Assembly: GCF_001275675.1 (NCBI RefSeq)
Contig: NZ_LITM01000003.1
Span: 1-64,000 of the forward strand
DNA: 64,000 nt
Direction: 5' to 3'
From: Lysinibacillus sp. FJAT-14745
GTDB taxonomy: Bacteria > Bacillota > Bacilli > Bacillales_A > Planococcaceae
Position 1 is the first letter of the stretch; each line of letters starts with the position of its first letter. Shown here in pieces: positions 30,277 to 41,053 of the stretch. The position numbers and the translations under genes were made by a program. The notes below the pieces were generated by a model. It searched no databases. It was not told the DNA's origin and saw nothing but the letters and a program-made list of their open reading frames with translations.

Positions 30277-31299
30277 TCATCTACCTTTTAGTTTCACAAA
30301 TTCATTTTGTAATGGAAAACGTAATGTAAATATCGAGCCTTCTCCAACACTGGATTGGACAGTAATACGAACGCCGATTTTCTGCGCCACATTATGTGCT
30401 AAGTATAAACCCATACCTGTTGATTGTGCAGACTCTCTTCCGGCTGTCCCAGTATACGATTTATGAAAAATTCGAGGTAGATCCTCCTTACGAATACCAA
30501 TACCTGTATCTTTTATATGTAATAGTGTCGCTCCAGTTGCATCTATTTCCGTAAAAATCAATACCTCTGAATTTGCAGGACTATATTTAATGGCATTGGA
30601 CAGAATCTGTCGGATTATAAAGGCTAGCCATTTTCCATCCGTCATTACTGCCCCTGTTAACTCTTCAACATCGAAACCGATACTTTTTTCAATACACCAT
30701 GCCTGCATAGCTCTTATCTCCTTATAGACCACAGTCTTTAGCTCGATCTCTGTCAGATAATTATCTTTTTCAATAGAAGCTAAACGTGTTTGGTGTAGCT
30801 GCTGATCAACCAATAAATGTAGTCTTAGCCACTCAGTCTCTAATTTACGACGTAGTGTCAAATCTTCTATGTGATCCAGCATTAAATTAATTGCAGTCAA
30901 AGGTGCCTTTACTTCATGAACCCAAGCTAGGAGCCCATCTGAATATTCTTGTAGCTGTACCTTAGCTTGATTTAACTCTGTATTCTTATCATAAAAAACA
31001 TCGTCAATTTTCGTCAGGTATGCCGTTTGAAAAGGTGATAAAGCCAATTTTTCACTATGTACATCATCTAGTTGGCTTTCTACATTTCCCAGGAAATCTC
31101 TTAGTTGCCCTACTTCTACTACATATCGCCAAATAAGAAAGATCGTAAAACTAATAAGCACGCTAATATTCATATACCAAATAGATATTCCCTCTAATCC
31201 AGCGTCTAAAGAAAATAAAACATTGATCATAACGGTGATAAAAACGAAAAAACCTATCCATGCGAGGCGTTCTCTTACATATAAAATTAGCATTGTCAC
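30277..31299 (-). CDS. BceS-type intramembrane-sensing histidine kinase
   Basis: This 340-residue kinase has two closely spaced membrane helices (about 13-31 and 40-58) and no sizeable extracellular domain. The H-box is AWVHEVKAPL with His128, the N-box ILSNAIKYS, and G-boxes DTGIGI and GMGLYLA. Kinases of this type get their signal from the partner BceAB transporter. It begins with GTG right after the regulator's TGA, or ATG six bases later. Confidence 0.88.
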   Translation of the reverse strand: MTMLILYVRERLAWIGFFVFITVMINVLFSLDAGLEGISIWYMNISVLISFTIFLIWRYVVEVGQLRDFLGNVESQLDDVHSEKLALSPFQTAYLTKIDDVFYDKNTELNQAKVQLQEYSDGLLAWVHEVKAPLTAINLMLDHIEDLTLRRKLETEWLRLHLLVDQQLHQTRLASIEKDNYLTEIELKTVVYKEIRAMQAWCIEKSIGFDVEELTGAVMTDGKWLAFIIRQILSNAIKYSPANSEVLIFTEIDATGATLLHIKDTGIGIRKEDLPRIFHKSYTGTAGRESAQSTGMGLYLAHNVAQKIGVRITVQSSVGEGSIFTLRFPLQNEFVKLKGR

Positions 31300-31989
31300 T
31301 CACGCCCCTTGTGTTACAGCCATATAACCAAGTCCCTTTTTAGTTGAAATTACTTCTTGTAAACCTATATCCTCAAGCTTCGTACGTAATCGATTAACAT
31401 TTACCGACAATGTATTATCATTAACAAAGCGCTCATCATCCCATAGCCTTCTCATTAAATCATCTCTAGAAACTATTTGATCGGCCTTCTCCACTAAAAT
31501 ACGTAAAATAAAGAGTTCATTTTTAGTTAAAGAAGCAAGGTTACCCTCATACATAATCTCACTGCGTGCATAGTCAATAACTGCACCATTAAACCTTGTG
31601 ACATCCATTGATTCTTCTATATAATCATATGAACGGCGTAAAATAGCTTGTACCTTTGCCAGTAAAACTTCCATATGAAAAGGCTTTTGTACAAAGTCAT
31701 CCGCACCCATTTGCATTGCCATTACCATATCCATTGGGTGGTCTCGGGAAGATAGAAAGAGAATTGGCACCTTTGAGATATGACGTATTTCACGACACCA
31801 ATGAAAGCCATCAAAGGATGGCAGCTGGATGTCAATCAATACAAGCTGTGGCTTTTGTTCAATAAAATCATCCATCACCTTTTGAAAATCTTTAGGACCT
31901 ACAACTTGAAGCGACCATTGTGCAAAACGTGTCTGAATCATTTCGAAAATTGAAGGATCATCTTCAATCAGCAATATTTTCATCTCCAT
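31300..31989 (-). CDS. BceR-type response regulator (OmpR family)
   Basis: The receiver domain (about 1-115) has acidic residues Asp10/Asp11, phosphoacceptor Asp53 (LIDIQLP) and Lys102. The C-terminal winged helix (about 125-228) has the OmpR-type recognition helix region VNRLRTKLED. I chose ATG 31989 because AAAGGAG lies 9 bases upstream. It is expected to activate the linked ABC genes. It is the first gene of the regulator-kinase pair. Confidence 0.88.
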   Translation of the reverse strand: MEMKILLIEDDPSIFEMIQTRFAQWSLQVVGPKDFQKVMDDFIEQKPQLVLIDIQLPSFDGFHWCREIRHISKVPILFLSSRDHPMDMVMAMQMGADDFVQKPFHMEVLLAKVQAILRRSYDYIEESMDVTRFNGAVIDYARSEIMYEGNLASLTKNELFILRILVEKADQIVSRDDLMRRLWDDERFVNDNTLSVNVNRLRTKLEDIGLQEVISTKKGLGYMAVTQGA

Positions 31990-32059
31990 TTGCAAATTCT
32001 CCTTTCTTTTCTCACTATTATCGTGTTGGGATAATTCTGCTTTCTTGGTATTTCACCTA

Positions 32060-32073
32060 TTATGTATACATAA
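32060..32073. promoter_or_regulatory. 14-bp palindrome upstream of the response regulator
   Basis: TTATGTATACATAA is a perfect palindrome about 70 bases before the regulator start, overlapping a possible -10 (CATAAT). It may be an operator for the regulator or another repressor. Confidence 0.35.
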
Positions 32074-32123
32074 AATAATCTAATTAAGGTTGGATTATCC
32101 ATAACTCTTTTCTTATTTTAACA

Positions 32124-32163
32124 TAAAAAAAAACCAATCTGTAAGCGTCCCTACAGATTGGTT
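32124..32163 (-). terminator. Terminator of the str operon (after tuf)
   Basis: AACCAATCTGTA and TACAGATTGGTT form a 12-bp perfect stem with an eight-base loop and a long T-run on the minus strand. Confidence 0.93.
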
Positions 32164-32186
32164 AGAAAAATTAGCTTGCGCTAAAA

Positions 32187-33374
32187 TTATTTTTGGATAG
32201 AAGCAACTACGCCAGCGCCTACAGTACGGCCACCCTCACGGATAGAGAATTTAGTACCTTCTTCAAGAGCGATTGGAGCGATAAGTTCTACTGTCATTTC
32301 GATGTTATCGCCAGGCATTACCATTTCAACGCCTTCTGGTAAGTTACAGATACCTGTTACGTCAGTTGTACGGAAGTAGAACTGAGGACGGTAGTTAGAG
32401 AAGAATGGAGTATGACGGCCACCCTCTTCTTTTGATAAAACATAAACTTCAGCTTTGAAGTTAGTGTGTGGAGTGATTGAGCCTGGTTTAGCTAATACTT
32501 GACCACGTTGGATTTCTTCACGAGCTACACCACGAAGTAATGCACCGATGTTGTCACCAGCTTCAGCGTAGTCTAATAATTTACGGAACATTTCTACACC
32601 AGTTACAGTTGTAGATTTAGCTTCTTCAGTGATACCGATGATTTCAACAACGTCACCAACTTTAACTTGGCCACGTTCAACACGACCAGTTGCAACTGTA
32701 CCACGACCAGTGATAGAGAATACGTCCTCGATTGGCATCATGAATGGTTTGTCAGTTTGACGTTCTGGAGTTGGGATGTAAGAATCTACAGCGTCCATTA
32801 ATTCGATGATTTTTTCTTCCCATTCTGCTTCACCTTCAAGAGCTTTAAGAGCAGAACCTTTGATTACAGGAAGATCGTCACCTGGGAAGTCATATTCAGA
32901 AAGTAGGTCACGGATTTCCATTTCTACTAATTCTAATAATTCTTCGTCGTCTACCATATCACATTTGTTCATGAATACTACTAAGTATGGAACACCTACT
33001 TGACGAGATAAAAGGATGTGTTCACGAGTTTGTGGCATTGGGCCGTCAGCAGCAGATACTACTAAGATACCGCCGTCCATTTGAGCAGCACCAGTGATCA
33101 TGTTTTTAACATAGTCAGCGTGTCCTGGGCAGTCAACGTGTGCATAGTGACGAGTATCAGTTTCGTATTCTACGTGAGAAGTATTGATTGTGATACCACG
33201 CTCTTTTTCTTCTGGAGCGTTATCGATATCAGCGTATGATTTAGCTTCTCCACCCATTTTTTTAGAAAGAACTGTTGCGATTGCAGCAGTTAAAGTTGTT
33301 TTACCATGGTCAACGTGTCCGATTGTACCAATGTTAGCATGCGTTTTTGAACGGTCGAATTTTTCTTTAGCCAT
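32187..33374 (-). CDS. tuf: Elongation factor Tu
   Basis: This 395-residue GTPase has G1 GHVDHGKT (19-26), G3 DCPGH and G4 NKCD, with the effector region RGITINTSH. It carries aminoacyl-tRNA to the ribosomal A site. I chose ATG 33374 ([10 protein letters not shown]), preceded by GAGGAGG-like sequence; the six-codon longer frame contains that site. It is last in the str operon. Confidence 0.98.
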   Translation of the reverse strand: MAKEKFDRSKTHANIGTIGHVDHGKTTLTAAIATVLSKKMGGEAKSYADIDNAPEEKERGITINTSHVEYETDTRHYAHVDCPGHADYVKNMITGAAQMDGGILVVSAADGPMPQTREHILLSRQVGVPYLVVFMNKCDMVDDEELLELVEMEIRDLLSEYDFPGDDLPVIKGSALKALEGEAEWEEKIIELMDAVDSYIPTPERQTDKPFMMPIEDVFSITGRGTVATGRVERGQVKVGDVVEIIGITEEAKSTTVTGVEMFRKLLDYAEAGDNIGALLRGVAREEIQRGQVLAKPGSITPHTNFKAEVYVLSKEEGGRHTPFFSNYRPQFYFRTTDVTGICNLPEGVEMVMPGDNIEMTVELIAPIALEEGTKFSIREGGRTVGAGVVASIQK

Positions 33375-33513
33375 TAGAGATTGCCTCCTCAAAATTATAT
33401 GTTTATATTTTTTAAAAATTTATAGAATGATTGCTGATGGCGAACGGGCCCATCCACCATCCCACAATCATAGCTTACAAATTAGTTATACTTTATGCAA
33501 GATGAAAATTCAA

Positions 33514-35592
33514 TTATTCACCTTTATTTTTTTTAACGATTTCAGCAGCAATTGATTTTGGTACTTCTTCATAATGATCGAATGTCATTGAGAATACACC
33601 ACGACCTTGTGTTGCTGAACGAAGAGTTGTTGCATAACCAAACATTTCCGATAAAGGAACCATTGCACGAACAACTTGAGAGTTACCGCGAGCTTCCATA
33701 CCCTCAACGCGTCCGCGACGAGAAGTAATGTTACCCATGATATCACCAAGGTATTCTTCTGGAATTACAACTTCTACTTTCATCATTGGTTCTAAGATAA
33801 CTGCATCACATTGTTTAGCAGCTTCTTTAAGAGCCATAGATGCAGCAATTTTGAACGCCATCTCATTCGAGTCAACGTCATGGTAAGAACCGAATACTAA
33901 TTTCGCTTTAATGTCGATTAGTGGGTAACCAGCTACTACACCGCGGTCAAGAGAGTCACGAAGACCAGCTTCTACAGCAGGAATGTATTCACGAGGTACT
34001 ACACCACCAACGATAGCGTTTTCGAATTCAAAGCCTTTACCTTCTTCGTTTGGAGAGAACTCAATCGTTACGTCACCATATTGTCCACGACCACCAGATT
34101 GGCGAGTGAATTTACCTTGAACTTTTGCAGAGCTACGGAATGTTTCACGGTAAGATACCATTGGAGCACCTACGTTAGCTTCTACTTTAAATTCACGGCG
34201 CATACGGTCAACTAAGATATCAAGGTGAAGCTCACCCATACCTGAGATGATTGTTTGACCAGTTTCTGTGTCAGTGTGAGCACGGAAAGTTGGATCCTCT
34301 TCTTGAAGTTTTTGTAAAGCTTGACCCATTTTATCTTGGTCAGCTTTTGACTTTGGTTCTACAGAAAGAGAAATTACTGGCTCAGGGAACTCCATTGATT
34401 CAAGAATAACTAGGTTTTTCTCGTCACATAAAGTATCACCAGTAGTAGTATCTTTAAGACCTACTGCTGCTGCGATGTCCCCAGCAAATACTTTTGAAAT
34501 CTCTTCACGAGAGTTTGCGTGCATTTGTAGGATACGACCTACACGCTCACGTTTACCTTTAGAAGAGTTTTGTACGTATGAACCTGAATCTAATGTTCCA
34601 GAGTACACACGGAAGAAAGTTAATTTACCTACGAATGGGTCAGTCATAACTTTGAATGCAAGAGCTGAGAATGGCTCTTCATCTGAAGAATGACGTTCTA
34701 ATTCTTCGTCACCATCAACATTAGTACCTTTGATTGCTGGTACATCTACTGGAGATGGTAAGTAATCGATAACTGCATCTAACATTGGGCGTACGCCTTT
34801 GTGTTTGAATGCTGTACCACAGATTACTGGGTAAAATTCTACTGCGATTGTAGCACGACGGATAGCCGCTTTAAGTTCAGCAACAGAAATTTCTTCGCCT
34901 TCTAAATATTTCTCCATGATTTCTTCATCAACACTTGCAACAGCATCGATTAATTTTTCACGGTATTCTTCAGCTTGTGCGCGGTGTTCTTCAGGGATTT
35001 CGCCTTGAGTCACTGCTGTACCTTTTTCGTCGCCGTAGAAAGTAGCTTTCATTTCAACTAAGTCAATGATTGCTGAGAACTGATCTTCAGCTCCGATAGG
35101 TAATTGGATAGGGTGAGCGTTTGCTTGTAAACGTTCATGTAGAGTACCTACAGAATATAGGAAGTCTGCACCTGTTTTATCCATTTTGTTAATGAACACG
35201 ATACGTGGAACACCGTAAGTTGTAGCTTGACGCCATACTGTTTCAGTTTGAGGTTCAACACCAGATTGAGCATCAAGAACTGTTACAGCACCATCAAGTA
35301 CGCGTAGTGAACGTTCAACTTCTACAGTGAAGTCTACGTGTCCAGGAGTATCGATGATGTTTACACGGTTGCCGTTCCATTGAGCTGTTGTCGCAGCAGA
35401 AGTGATTGTGATACCACGTTCTTGCTCTTGTTCCATCCAGTCCATTTGAGAAGCGCCTTCGTGAGTTTCACCGATTTTGTGAATCTTACCTGTGTAATAA
35501 AGGATACGCTCAGTAGTTGTTGTTTTACCAGCATCAATGTGAGCCATGATCCCAATATTACGAGTATTCTCTAGAGAGAATTCGCGTTTCAT
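33514..35592 (-). CDS. fusA: Elongation factor G
   Basis: This 692-residue translocase GTPase has G1 AHIDAGKT (17-24), G3 DTPGH, G4 NKMD and domain IV with the conserved GYPLIDIKA region. It drives tRNA and mRNA translocation and ribosome recycling. The residues around domain III where fusidic-acid resistance arises show no obvious deviation. A 139-bp gap separates it from tuf. Confidence 0.98.
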   Translation of the reverse strand: MKREFSLENTRNIGIMAHIDAGKTTTTERILYYTGKIHKIGETHEGASQMDWMEQEQERGITITSAATTAQWNGNRVNIIDTPGHVDFTVEVERSLRVLDGAVTVLDAQSGVEPQTETVWRQATTYGVPRIVFINKMDKTGADFLYSVGTLHERLQANAHPIQLPIGAEDQFSAIIDLVEMKATFYGDEKGTAVTQGEIPEEHRAQAEEYREKLIDAVASVDEEIMEKYLEGEEISVAELKAAIRRATIAVEFYPVICGTAFKHKGVRPMLDAVIDYLPSPVDVPAIKGTNVDGDEELERHSSDEEPFSALAFKVMTDPFVGKLTFFRVYSGTLDSGSYVQNSSKGKRERVGRILQMHANSREEISKVFAGDIAAAVGLKDTTTGDTLCDEKNLVILESMEFPEPVISLSVEPKSKADQDKMGQALQKLQEEDPTFRAHTDTETGQTIISGMGELHLDILVDRMRREFKVEANVGAPMVSYRETFRSSAKVQGKFTRQSGGRGQYGDVTIEFSPNEEGKGFEFENAIVGGVVPREYIPAVEAGLRDSLDRGVVAGYPLIDIKAKLVFGSYHDVDSNEMAFKIAASMALKEAAKQCDAVILEPMMKVEVVIPEEYLGDIMGNITSRRGRVEGMEARGNSQVVRAMVPLSEMFGYATTLRSATQGRGVFSMTFDHYEEVPKSIAAEIVKKNKGE

Positions 35593-35634
35593 AAGGTATT
35601 TCTCCTTCCATATTGGGCTTATGCGATGTTTAGA

Positions 35635-36105
35635 TTACCAACGGTAGTGAGCGAATGCTTTGTTCGCTTCTGCCATTTTGTGCATATCTTCACGCTTTTT
35701 AACTGATGCACCAGTGTTGTTAGAAGCATCAAGGATTTCGTTAGCTAAACGCTCTTCCATAGTTTTTTCACCACGAAGACGAGCATAGTTAACTAGGTAA
35801 CGAAGACCTAAAGTTGTACGACGTTCTGGACGTACTTCAACTGGCACTTGGTAGTTAGAACCACCAACACGGCGAGCGCGTACTTCAAGAACTGGCATTA
35901 CGTTATTTAGAGCAGCTTCGAATACTTCAATTGGATTTTCACCAGAACGTTCTTTAACAAGTTCGAACGCACCGTATAAAATCTTTTGAGAAGTACCTCT
36001 TTTACCATCAACCATCATTTTATTAATTAAACGAGTTACTAGTTTTGAACTATAAATTGGATCTGGTAACACGTCACGTTTGGAAACAGGACCTTTACGA
36101 GGCAT
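35635..36105 (-). CDS. rpsG: 30S ribosomal protein S7
   Basis: This 156-residue S7 starts [18 protein letters not shown] and ends [14 protein letters not shown]. It nucleates the 30S head and lines the E site. In E. coli S7 represses its own operon by binding the rpsL-rpsG intercistronic RNA. Here that gap is 148 bases and strongly structured, so similar control is possible. Confidence 0.98.
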   Translation of the reverse strand: MPRKGPVSKRDVLPDPIYSSKLVTRLINKMMVDGKRGTSQKILYGAFELVKERSGENPIEVFEAALNNVMPVLEVRARRVGGSNYQVPVEVRPERRTTLGLRYLVNYARLRGEKTMEERLANEILDASNNTGASVKKREDMHKMAEANKAFAHYRW

Positions 36106-36163
36106 GTGTTTTCCTCCTTTCGAATAGTTATCGATTTATTTTATAAGAATTGTTTTGCCATAT

Positions 36164-36247
36164 TTGTCGCGCAAATTTCCAATCTGCTAGCGCGATTAAA
36201 AATTTGCGACAACTACTTAGGCCCATTATTAAGCAACGCTCAATAAT
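36164..36247 (-). other. Structured rpsL-rpsG intercistronic RNA
   Basis: On the minus strand TTGTCG-CAAATTT (36200-36212) pairs with AAATTTG-CG-CGACAA (36164-36178), 13 bp with a two-base bulge. Just after the rpsL stop, ATTATT-AGC pairs with GCT-AATAAT (36225-36247). No T-run follows, so these look like control structures, possibly an S7 target, rather than terminators. Confidence 0.55.
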
Positions 36248-36253
36248 GTTAAA

Positions 36254-36673
36254 TTATTTTTTTTCTTTAGGGCGTTTTGTTCCGTATTTAGAACGTGATT
36301 GTAAACGACCGTTTACACCAGCTGTATCAAGAGCTCCACGTACGATATGGTAACGAACACCCGCTAAGTCTTTTACGCGTCCGCCACGGATAAGAACAAC
36401 ACTGTGCTCTTGTAAGTTGTGGCCTTCACCTGGGATATAAGCTGTAACCTCGATTTGGTTAGTTAAACGTACACGAGCGTATTTACGTAACGCTGAGTTT
36501 GGTTTACGAGGTGTCATTGTACCTACACGAGTACAAACTCCGCGTTTTTGTGGAGATTTAACATCAGTTAAAGATTTTTTAAATGAGTTATATCCTTTGT
36601 TTAACGCTGGTGATTTTGATTTCGTGATTTTTGATTGACGAGGCTTACGTACTAATTGGTTAATTGTAGGCAT
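36254..36673 (-). CDS. rpsL: 30S ribosomal protein S12
   Basis: This 139-residue S12 has the decoding-centre phrases [15 protein letters not shown] and [12 protein letters not shown]. The Lys of TPRKPNS (K43 region) and the Lys of GRVKDL, where streptomycin resistance arises, are present, so it looks sensitive. RKDLAG in place of the Bacillus KDLPG is a minor change. Confidence 0.97.
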   Translation of the reverse strand: MPTINQLVRKPRQSKITKSKSPALNKGYNSFKKSLTDVKSPQKRGVCTRVGTMTPRKPNSALRKYARVRLTNQIEVTAYIPGEGHNLQEHSVVLIRGGRVKDLAGVRYHIVRGALDTAGVNGRLQSRSKYGTKRPKEKK

Positions 36674-36771
36674 CGGTATTTCCTCCCTTCATTTATTCAA
36701 TGTTAATACCACACATCCAGGTGGTTCATTTTTTGGGTAAAAACAAAGTCTTTGTGTTTAATACACAAAAA

Positions 36772-37020
36772 CTACTCTACAGTAATCGCAACTACTGCAG
36801 CTCCAACGTGGATTCCACAGGCCTTGCCCAGTTCCTTTTTCGACTCAACAAGAATAACTGGTATACCGATTTCTCTCGCGAAAGATATGGCCGAATCGGT
36901 TACCCAATTGTCTGTATCGAGTGCCACAAAAAGTTCTTTCACTGAACCGGCTCGCATTGCTTTTACTGCTTGCTTTGTACCTATGATTGTTTGACTATCC
37001 CTTACTCTATCATAAGACAT
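36772..37020 (-). CDS. rplGB: L7Ae-family ribosome-associated protein (YbxF-like)
   Basis: This 82-residue L7Ae/L30e-fold protein has the family phrase [16 protein letters not shown]. subtilis YbxF binds K-turn RNA; its cellular role is not settled. I chose ATG 37020 ([10 protein letters not shown]), 8 bases after GGAGG, rather than the ATG two codons upstream. It is the first gene of the str operon here. Confidence 0.9.
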   Translation of the reverse strand: MSYDRVRDSQTIIGTKQAVKAMRAGSVKELFVALDTDNWVTDSAISFAREIGIPVILVESKKELGKACGIHVGAAVVAITVE

Positions 37021-37064
37021 TTTCATATCCTCCGAAGTACAGATAGTTAACTATCAACCTTCAA

Positions 37065-37094
37065 TATATTATCATTACCAATTTCGACTGTCAA
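37065..37094 (-). promoter_or_regulatory. Sigma-A promoter of the str operon
   Basis: Consensus -35 TTGACA (37089-37094) and -10 TAATAT (37065-37070) with an 18-base spacer, between the rpoC terminator and rplGB. Confidence 0.85.
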
Positions 37095-37103
37095 CTAATA
37101 TCT

Positions 37104-37145
37104 TTAAAAAGCCCGAAGAGATGATAAAAACACATCTCTTCGGCA
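37104..37145 (-). terminator. Terminator of rpoB-rpoC
   Basis: On the minus strand GCCGAAGAGATG pairs with CATCTCTTCGGGC around a short loop, followed by five T. It starts about 15 bases after the rpoC stop. Confidence 0.92.
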
Positions 37146-37158
37146 CTTATTTTAATGA

Positions 37159-40100
37159 TTATTCAGCAGAAACTAGGTCTTCTGTGTCAAGCTCATCTTT
37201 TTCAATACGGATTTGACGGTAACGTTGCATACCAGTACCTGCAGGAACAAGTTTACCGATAATTACGTTTTCCTTCAGACCAAGAAGTTCATCACGTTTT
37301 CCTTTAATAGCAGCATCCGTTAACACACGAGTTGTTTCTTGGAATGATGCAGCGGATAAGAATGATTCTGTTTCAAGAGACGCTTTTGTAATACCTAGGA
37401 TTACAGGACGACAAGTTGCAGGGTTTTTGCCATTTAGCACAGCATCTGCATTTGCTTCTGAGAATTGGTGAATATCTAGTAATGAGCCTGGTAATAATTC
37501 TGTATCACCAGCTTCGATTACACGTACTTTACGAAGCATTTGGCGAACCATTACCTCGATATGTTTGTCTCCAATTTCTACCCCTTGCATACGGTATACT
37601 TTTTGTACTTCTTTTAACAGGTATTCTTGAACTGTTGAAACGTCTTTAACTTTTAATAATTGTTTTGGATCGATAGAACCTTCTGTTAATACTTGACCAC
37701 GTTCTACAAAGTCGCCTTCTTGTACTTTTAGACGAGCATTGTAAGGTGCTGCGTATTTACGCGTTTCTACTTCACCTTCAATTGTAATCTCTTTTAGACC
37801 TTCACGGATTTCAGTGATGTCTGAAACAGTACCTGCGATATCAGAAATAACTGATTGACCTTTAGGATTACGTGCTTCAAAAATCTCTTGGATACGTGGA
37901 AGACCTTGTGTAATATCATCCCCGGCAACCCCACCTGTATGGAATGTACGCATTGTTAATTGTGTACCTGGTTCACCGATTGATTGAGCCGCAATAATAC
38001 CAACTGCTTCTCCAACTTCAACCTCTTCACCTGTTGCTAAGTTCATGCCGTAACATTTTTTACATACACCATGTTTTGTATTACAAGTGAATGCTGAACG
38101 GATTGTTACTTCCTCGATACCAGCCTCGATAACCGCACGAGCGATATCTTGATCGATTAAGCCATCTTTTGCCAAGATAACTTCACCTGTTTCTGGATGC
38201 ATAATTGTTTTCTTCGTATGACGACCGATAATACGTTCATCTAACGCTTCAATTAACTCTGTGCCTTCCATCAACGCACCAATTGTTAAACCACGGTCAG
38301 TTCCACAGTCATCCTCACGAACGATAACATCTTGTGCAACGTCAACAAGACGACGTGTTAAGTAACCTGAATCGGCAGTTTTTAGGGCTGTATCGGCAAG
38401 ACCTTTACGAGCACCGTGAGTTGAGATGAAGTACTCTAATACCGTTAAACCTTCACGGAATGAAGATTTAATTGGAAGTTCGATGATACGACCAGCCGGG
38501 TTGGCCATCAGACCACGCATACCAGCTAACTGTGTAAAGTTAGATGCGTTACCACGGGCACCTGAGTCAGACATCATAAAGATTGGGTTTGTTTTCTCAA
38601 GCGACTTCATCAGCTTCGATTGAATTTCATCTTTCGCAGCACTCCAGCTTGAGATAACGCGATCATAACGCTCATCTTCCGTGATGAAACCACGACGGAA
38701 TTGCGCTTGAACTTTATCTACTTTTTCTTGAGCTACCGCTAAAATTTCGCCTTTGTCTGGTAATACGACGATGTCAGATACACCTACAGTAATACCAGCA
38801 CGTGTTGAATATTTGAATCCTAGGTTCTTCATGCGGTCAAGCATTTTAGATGTTTCAGTGATGTGGAAACGTTTAAACACTTCAGCAATGATATTACCTA
38901 AGAATTTTTTACGGAATGGGTTTACAACTGGTACTGATGCAAAGTGTTTGCGCAGTACAGCTGTGCGTTGTGCTTCAACCTTACCTTTTTCATCAAGTCC
39001 ATTATAAGCAGCATCTGCCTCAAGCTCTTTTAACGTTTCTTCATCAATTGTTAACTTAACAAAGTATTTGTCTGGTGTTTCTTGTTCTAAGTTGAAATCA
39101 GTTGGCTCATTAATGTATGGGAATGATTTCGGCAAGATTTCGTTAAAGATTACTTTACCAACAGTCGTTAATAGGAACATATTATTTTGTTCCTCAGTAA
39201 ATGTTGGGTTATTTAACGAACTTGCTTTAATCGCAATACGAGTATGCAAGTGAACATTACCTGTATCATATGCAATTAATACTTCGTTTGGTCCATAGAA
39301 AATTGTTCCTTCGCCGCGAGCTGCTTCACGCTCAAGTGTTAAGTAGTAGTTACCCAATACCATATCTTGAGATGGTGTTACAACTGGTTTACCGTCTTTC
39401 GGGTTCAGGATATTTTGTGCAGCAAGCATTAGAAGACGAGCTTCTGCTTGTGCTTCCGCTGATAATGGTACGTGAACCGCCATTTGGTCACCATCGAAGT
39501 CAGCGTTATAAGCTGTACATACTAATGGGTGAAGACGAATAGCACGACCCTCAACTAGTGTTGGTTCAAATGCTTGAATACCAAGACGGTGAAGCGTAGG
39601 TGCACGGTTTAGTAATACTGGATGCTCACGAATTACGTCTTCTAAAACGTCCCATACGTCGTTGTTTAAACGCTCGATTTTACGTTTAGCAGATTTAATA
39701 TTATGAGCAAGGCCGCGTTCTACTAACTCTTTCATTACGAAAGGCTTGAATAACTCAATTGCCATTTCTTTTGGCAGACCGCATTGGTACATTTTTAAGT
39801 TTGGACCTACTACGATAACCGAACGACCAGAATAGTCAACACGTTTACCAAGTAAGTTTTGACGGAAACGACCTTGTTTACCTTTCAGCATATGTGAAAG
39901 TGATTTTAACGGACGGTTACCAGGACCTGTTACAGGACGACCACGACGACCGTTATCGATTAATGCATCAACAGCTTCTTGTAACATACGTTTTTCGTTT
40001 TGTACGATGATACTTGGAGCACCAAGGTCTAGTAAACGTTTTAAACGGTTATTACGGTTGATTACACGACGATATAAATCGTTTAAGTCAGAAGTTGCAA

Positions 40101-40845
40101 AACGTCCACCGTCTAATTGCACCATCGGACGAAGCTCTGGTGGAATAACCGGTAGTACATCTAAAATCATCCATTCAGGAGAGTTACCTGAGTTACGGAA
40201 TGATTCAACAACTTCAAGACGTTTAATGGCACGTGTACGACGTTGACCTTGTGCTGATTTCAACTCTTCTTTTAAAGAATGCGTTTCATCTTCAAGATCA
40301 ATTTTGCCTAGTAATTTCTTAATTGCTTCCGCGCCCATAGATGCTTCGAATGTGTTGCCGAATTTTTCGCGATATGCACGGTACTCTTTTTCAGAAAGAA
40401 GTTGCTTACTGTCTAAGTTTGTAGCACCTGGCTCGATTACAACGTAAGATGCAAAGTAAATTACTTCTTCTAGTGCACGTGGGGACATATCTAAAATAAG
40501 ACCCATACGGCTAGGAATACCTTTGAAATACCAGATATGAGATACTGGTGCTGCTAATTCGATGTGGCCCATACGTTCACGACGAACTTTAGCGCGCGTT
40601 ACTTCAACACCACAACGATCACAAACTACGCCTTTATAACGTACACGTTTGTATTTACCACAATGACACTCCCAGTCCTTAGTTGGACCGAAAATACGCT
40701 CACAGAATAAACCATCTTTTTCTGGTTTTAAAGTACGATAGTTGATTGTTTCAGGTTTTTTGACTTCACCGTATGACCAAGAACGAATCTTGTCAGGAGA
40801 AGCTAAACCGATTTTCATATATTCAAATTCATTAACGTCTATCAA
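37159..40845 (-). CDS. rpoC: DNA-directed RNA polymerase subunit beta'
   Basis: This 1228-residue beta' has the N-terminal zinc site [20 protein letters not shown], the catalytic magnesium motif [10 protein letters not shown], and a second zinc cluster [11 protein letters not shown]. Compared with B. subtilis (1199 residues) it is slightly longer. Translation starts at TTG 40845, 8 bases after GGGAGG, as in B. subtilis. The 208-bp gap from rpoB contains a terminator-like hairpin and a promoter candidate, so rpoC may have partly independent expression. Confidence 0.98.
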   Translation of the reverse strand: MIDVNEFEYMKIGLASPDKIRSWSYGEVKKPETINYRTLKPEKDGLFCERIFGPTKDWECHCGKYKRVRYKGVVCDRCGVEVTRAKVRRERMGHIELAAPVSHIWYFKGIPSRMGLILDMSPRALEEVIYFASYVVIEPGATNLDSKQLLSEKEYRAYREKFGNTFEASMGAEAIKKLLGKIDLEDETHSLKEELKSAQGQRRTRAIKRLEVVESFRNSGNSPEWMILDVLPVIPPELRPMVQLDGGRFATSDLNDLYRRVINRNNRLKRLLDLGAPSIIVQNEKRMLQEAVDALIDNGRRGRPVTGPGNRPLKSLSHMLKGKQGRFRQNLLGKRVDYSGRSVIVVGPNLKMYQCGLPKEMAIELFKPFVMKELVERGLAHNIKSAKRKIERLNNDVWDVLEDVIREHPVLLNRAPTLHRLGIQAFEPTLVEGRAIRLHPLVCTAYNADFDGDQMAVHVPLSAEAQAEARLLMLAAQNILNPKDGKPVVTPSQDMVLGNYYLTLEREAARGEGTIFYGPNEVLIAYDTGNVHLHTRIAIKASSLNNPTFTEEQNNMFLLTTVGKVIFNEILPKSFPYINEPTDFNLEQETPDKYFVKLTIDEETLKELEADAAYNGLDEKGKVEAQRTAVLRKHFASVPVVNPFRKKFLGNIIAEVFKRFHITETSKMLDRMKNLGFKYSTRAGITVGVSDIVVLPDKGEILAVAQEKVDKVQAQFRRGFITEDERYDRVISSWSAAKDEIQSKLMKSLEKTNPIFMMSDSGARGNASNFTQLAGMRGLMANPAGRIIELPIKSSFREGLTVLEYFISTHGARKGLADTALKTADSGYLTRRLVDVAQDVIVREDDCGTDRGLTIGALMEGTELIEALDERIIGRHTKKTIMHPETGEVILAKDGLIDQDIARAVIEAGIEEVTIRSAFTCNTKHGVCKKCYGMNLATGEEVEVGEAVGIIAAQSIGEPGTQLTMRTFHTGGVAGDDITQGLPRIQEIFEARNPKGQSVISDIAGTVSDITEIREGLKEITIEGEVETRKYAAPYNARLKVQEGDFVERGQVLTEGSIDPKQLLKVKDVSTVQEYLLKEVQKVYRMQGVEIGDKHIEVMVRQMLRKVRVIEAGDTELLPGSLLDIHQFSEANADAVLNGKNPATCRPVILGITKASLETESFLSAASFQETTRVLTDAAIKGKRDELLGLKENVIIGKLVPAGTGMQRYRQIRIEKDELDTEDLVSAE

Positions 40846-40869
40846 GGAGCCTACCTCCCTCTAGTATAG

Positions 40870-40913
40870 GTCTTTATAAAGACTCTTTTACGCAGCTCGA
40901 TAATCGTTTGCAA
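40870..40913 (-). promoter_or_regulatory. Promoter candidate and palindrome before rpoC
   Basis: -35 TTGCAA (40908-40913) and -10 TAAAAG (40885-40890) have a 17-base spacer. A perfect 14-bp palindrome GTCTTTATAAAGAC (40870-40883) covers the expected start site, like an operator or a processing hairpin. Confidence 0.45.
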
Positions 40914-40962
40914 GTATTATTTCTCTTTGGCAAAAGATTAAAAATAGAATGATTTATTGAAA

Positions 40963-40999
40963 GAAAAAAGTCGGACAGGGCGTTAAATCCTGCCCGACT
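40963..40999 (-). terminator. Terminator-like hairpin between rpoB and rpoC
   Basis: On the minus strand AGTCGG-G-CAGG and CCTG-T-CCGACT pair with one wobble-type position around a nine-base loop and are followed by six T. It has all the marks of an intrinsic terminator, yet lies inside a normally cotranscribed pair. Confidence 0.75.
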
Positions 41000-41053
41000 A
41001 ATTTGAAAAATAACTTTGACCGTGCTCACAAAAATGTGAACTAACGTTTTCCA

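Noticed and set aside
40963-40999. Reading the rpoB-rpoC hairpin as a plain end of the rpoB operon
   Set aside because: rpoC follows in the same direction and must be expressed with rpoB; I keep it as a possible partial terminator only.
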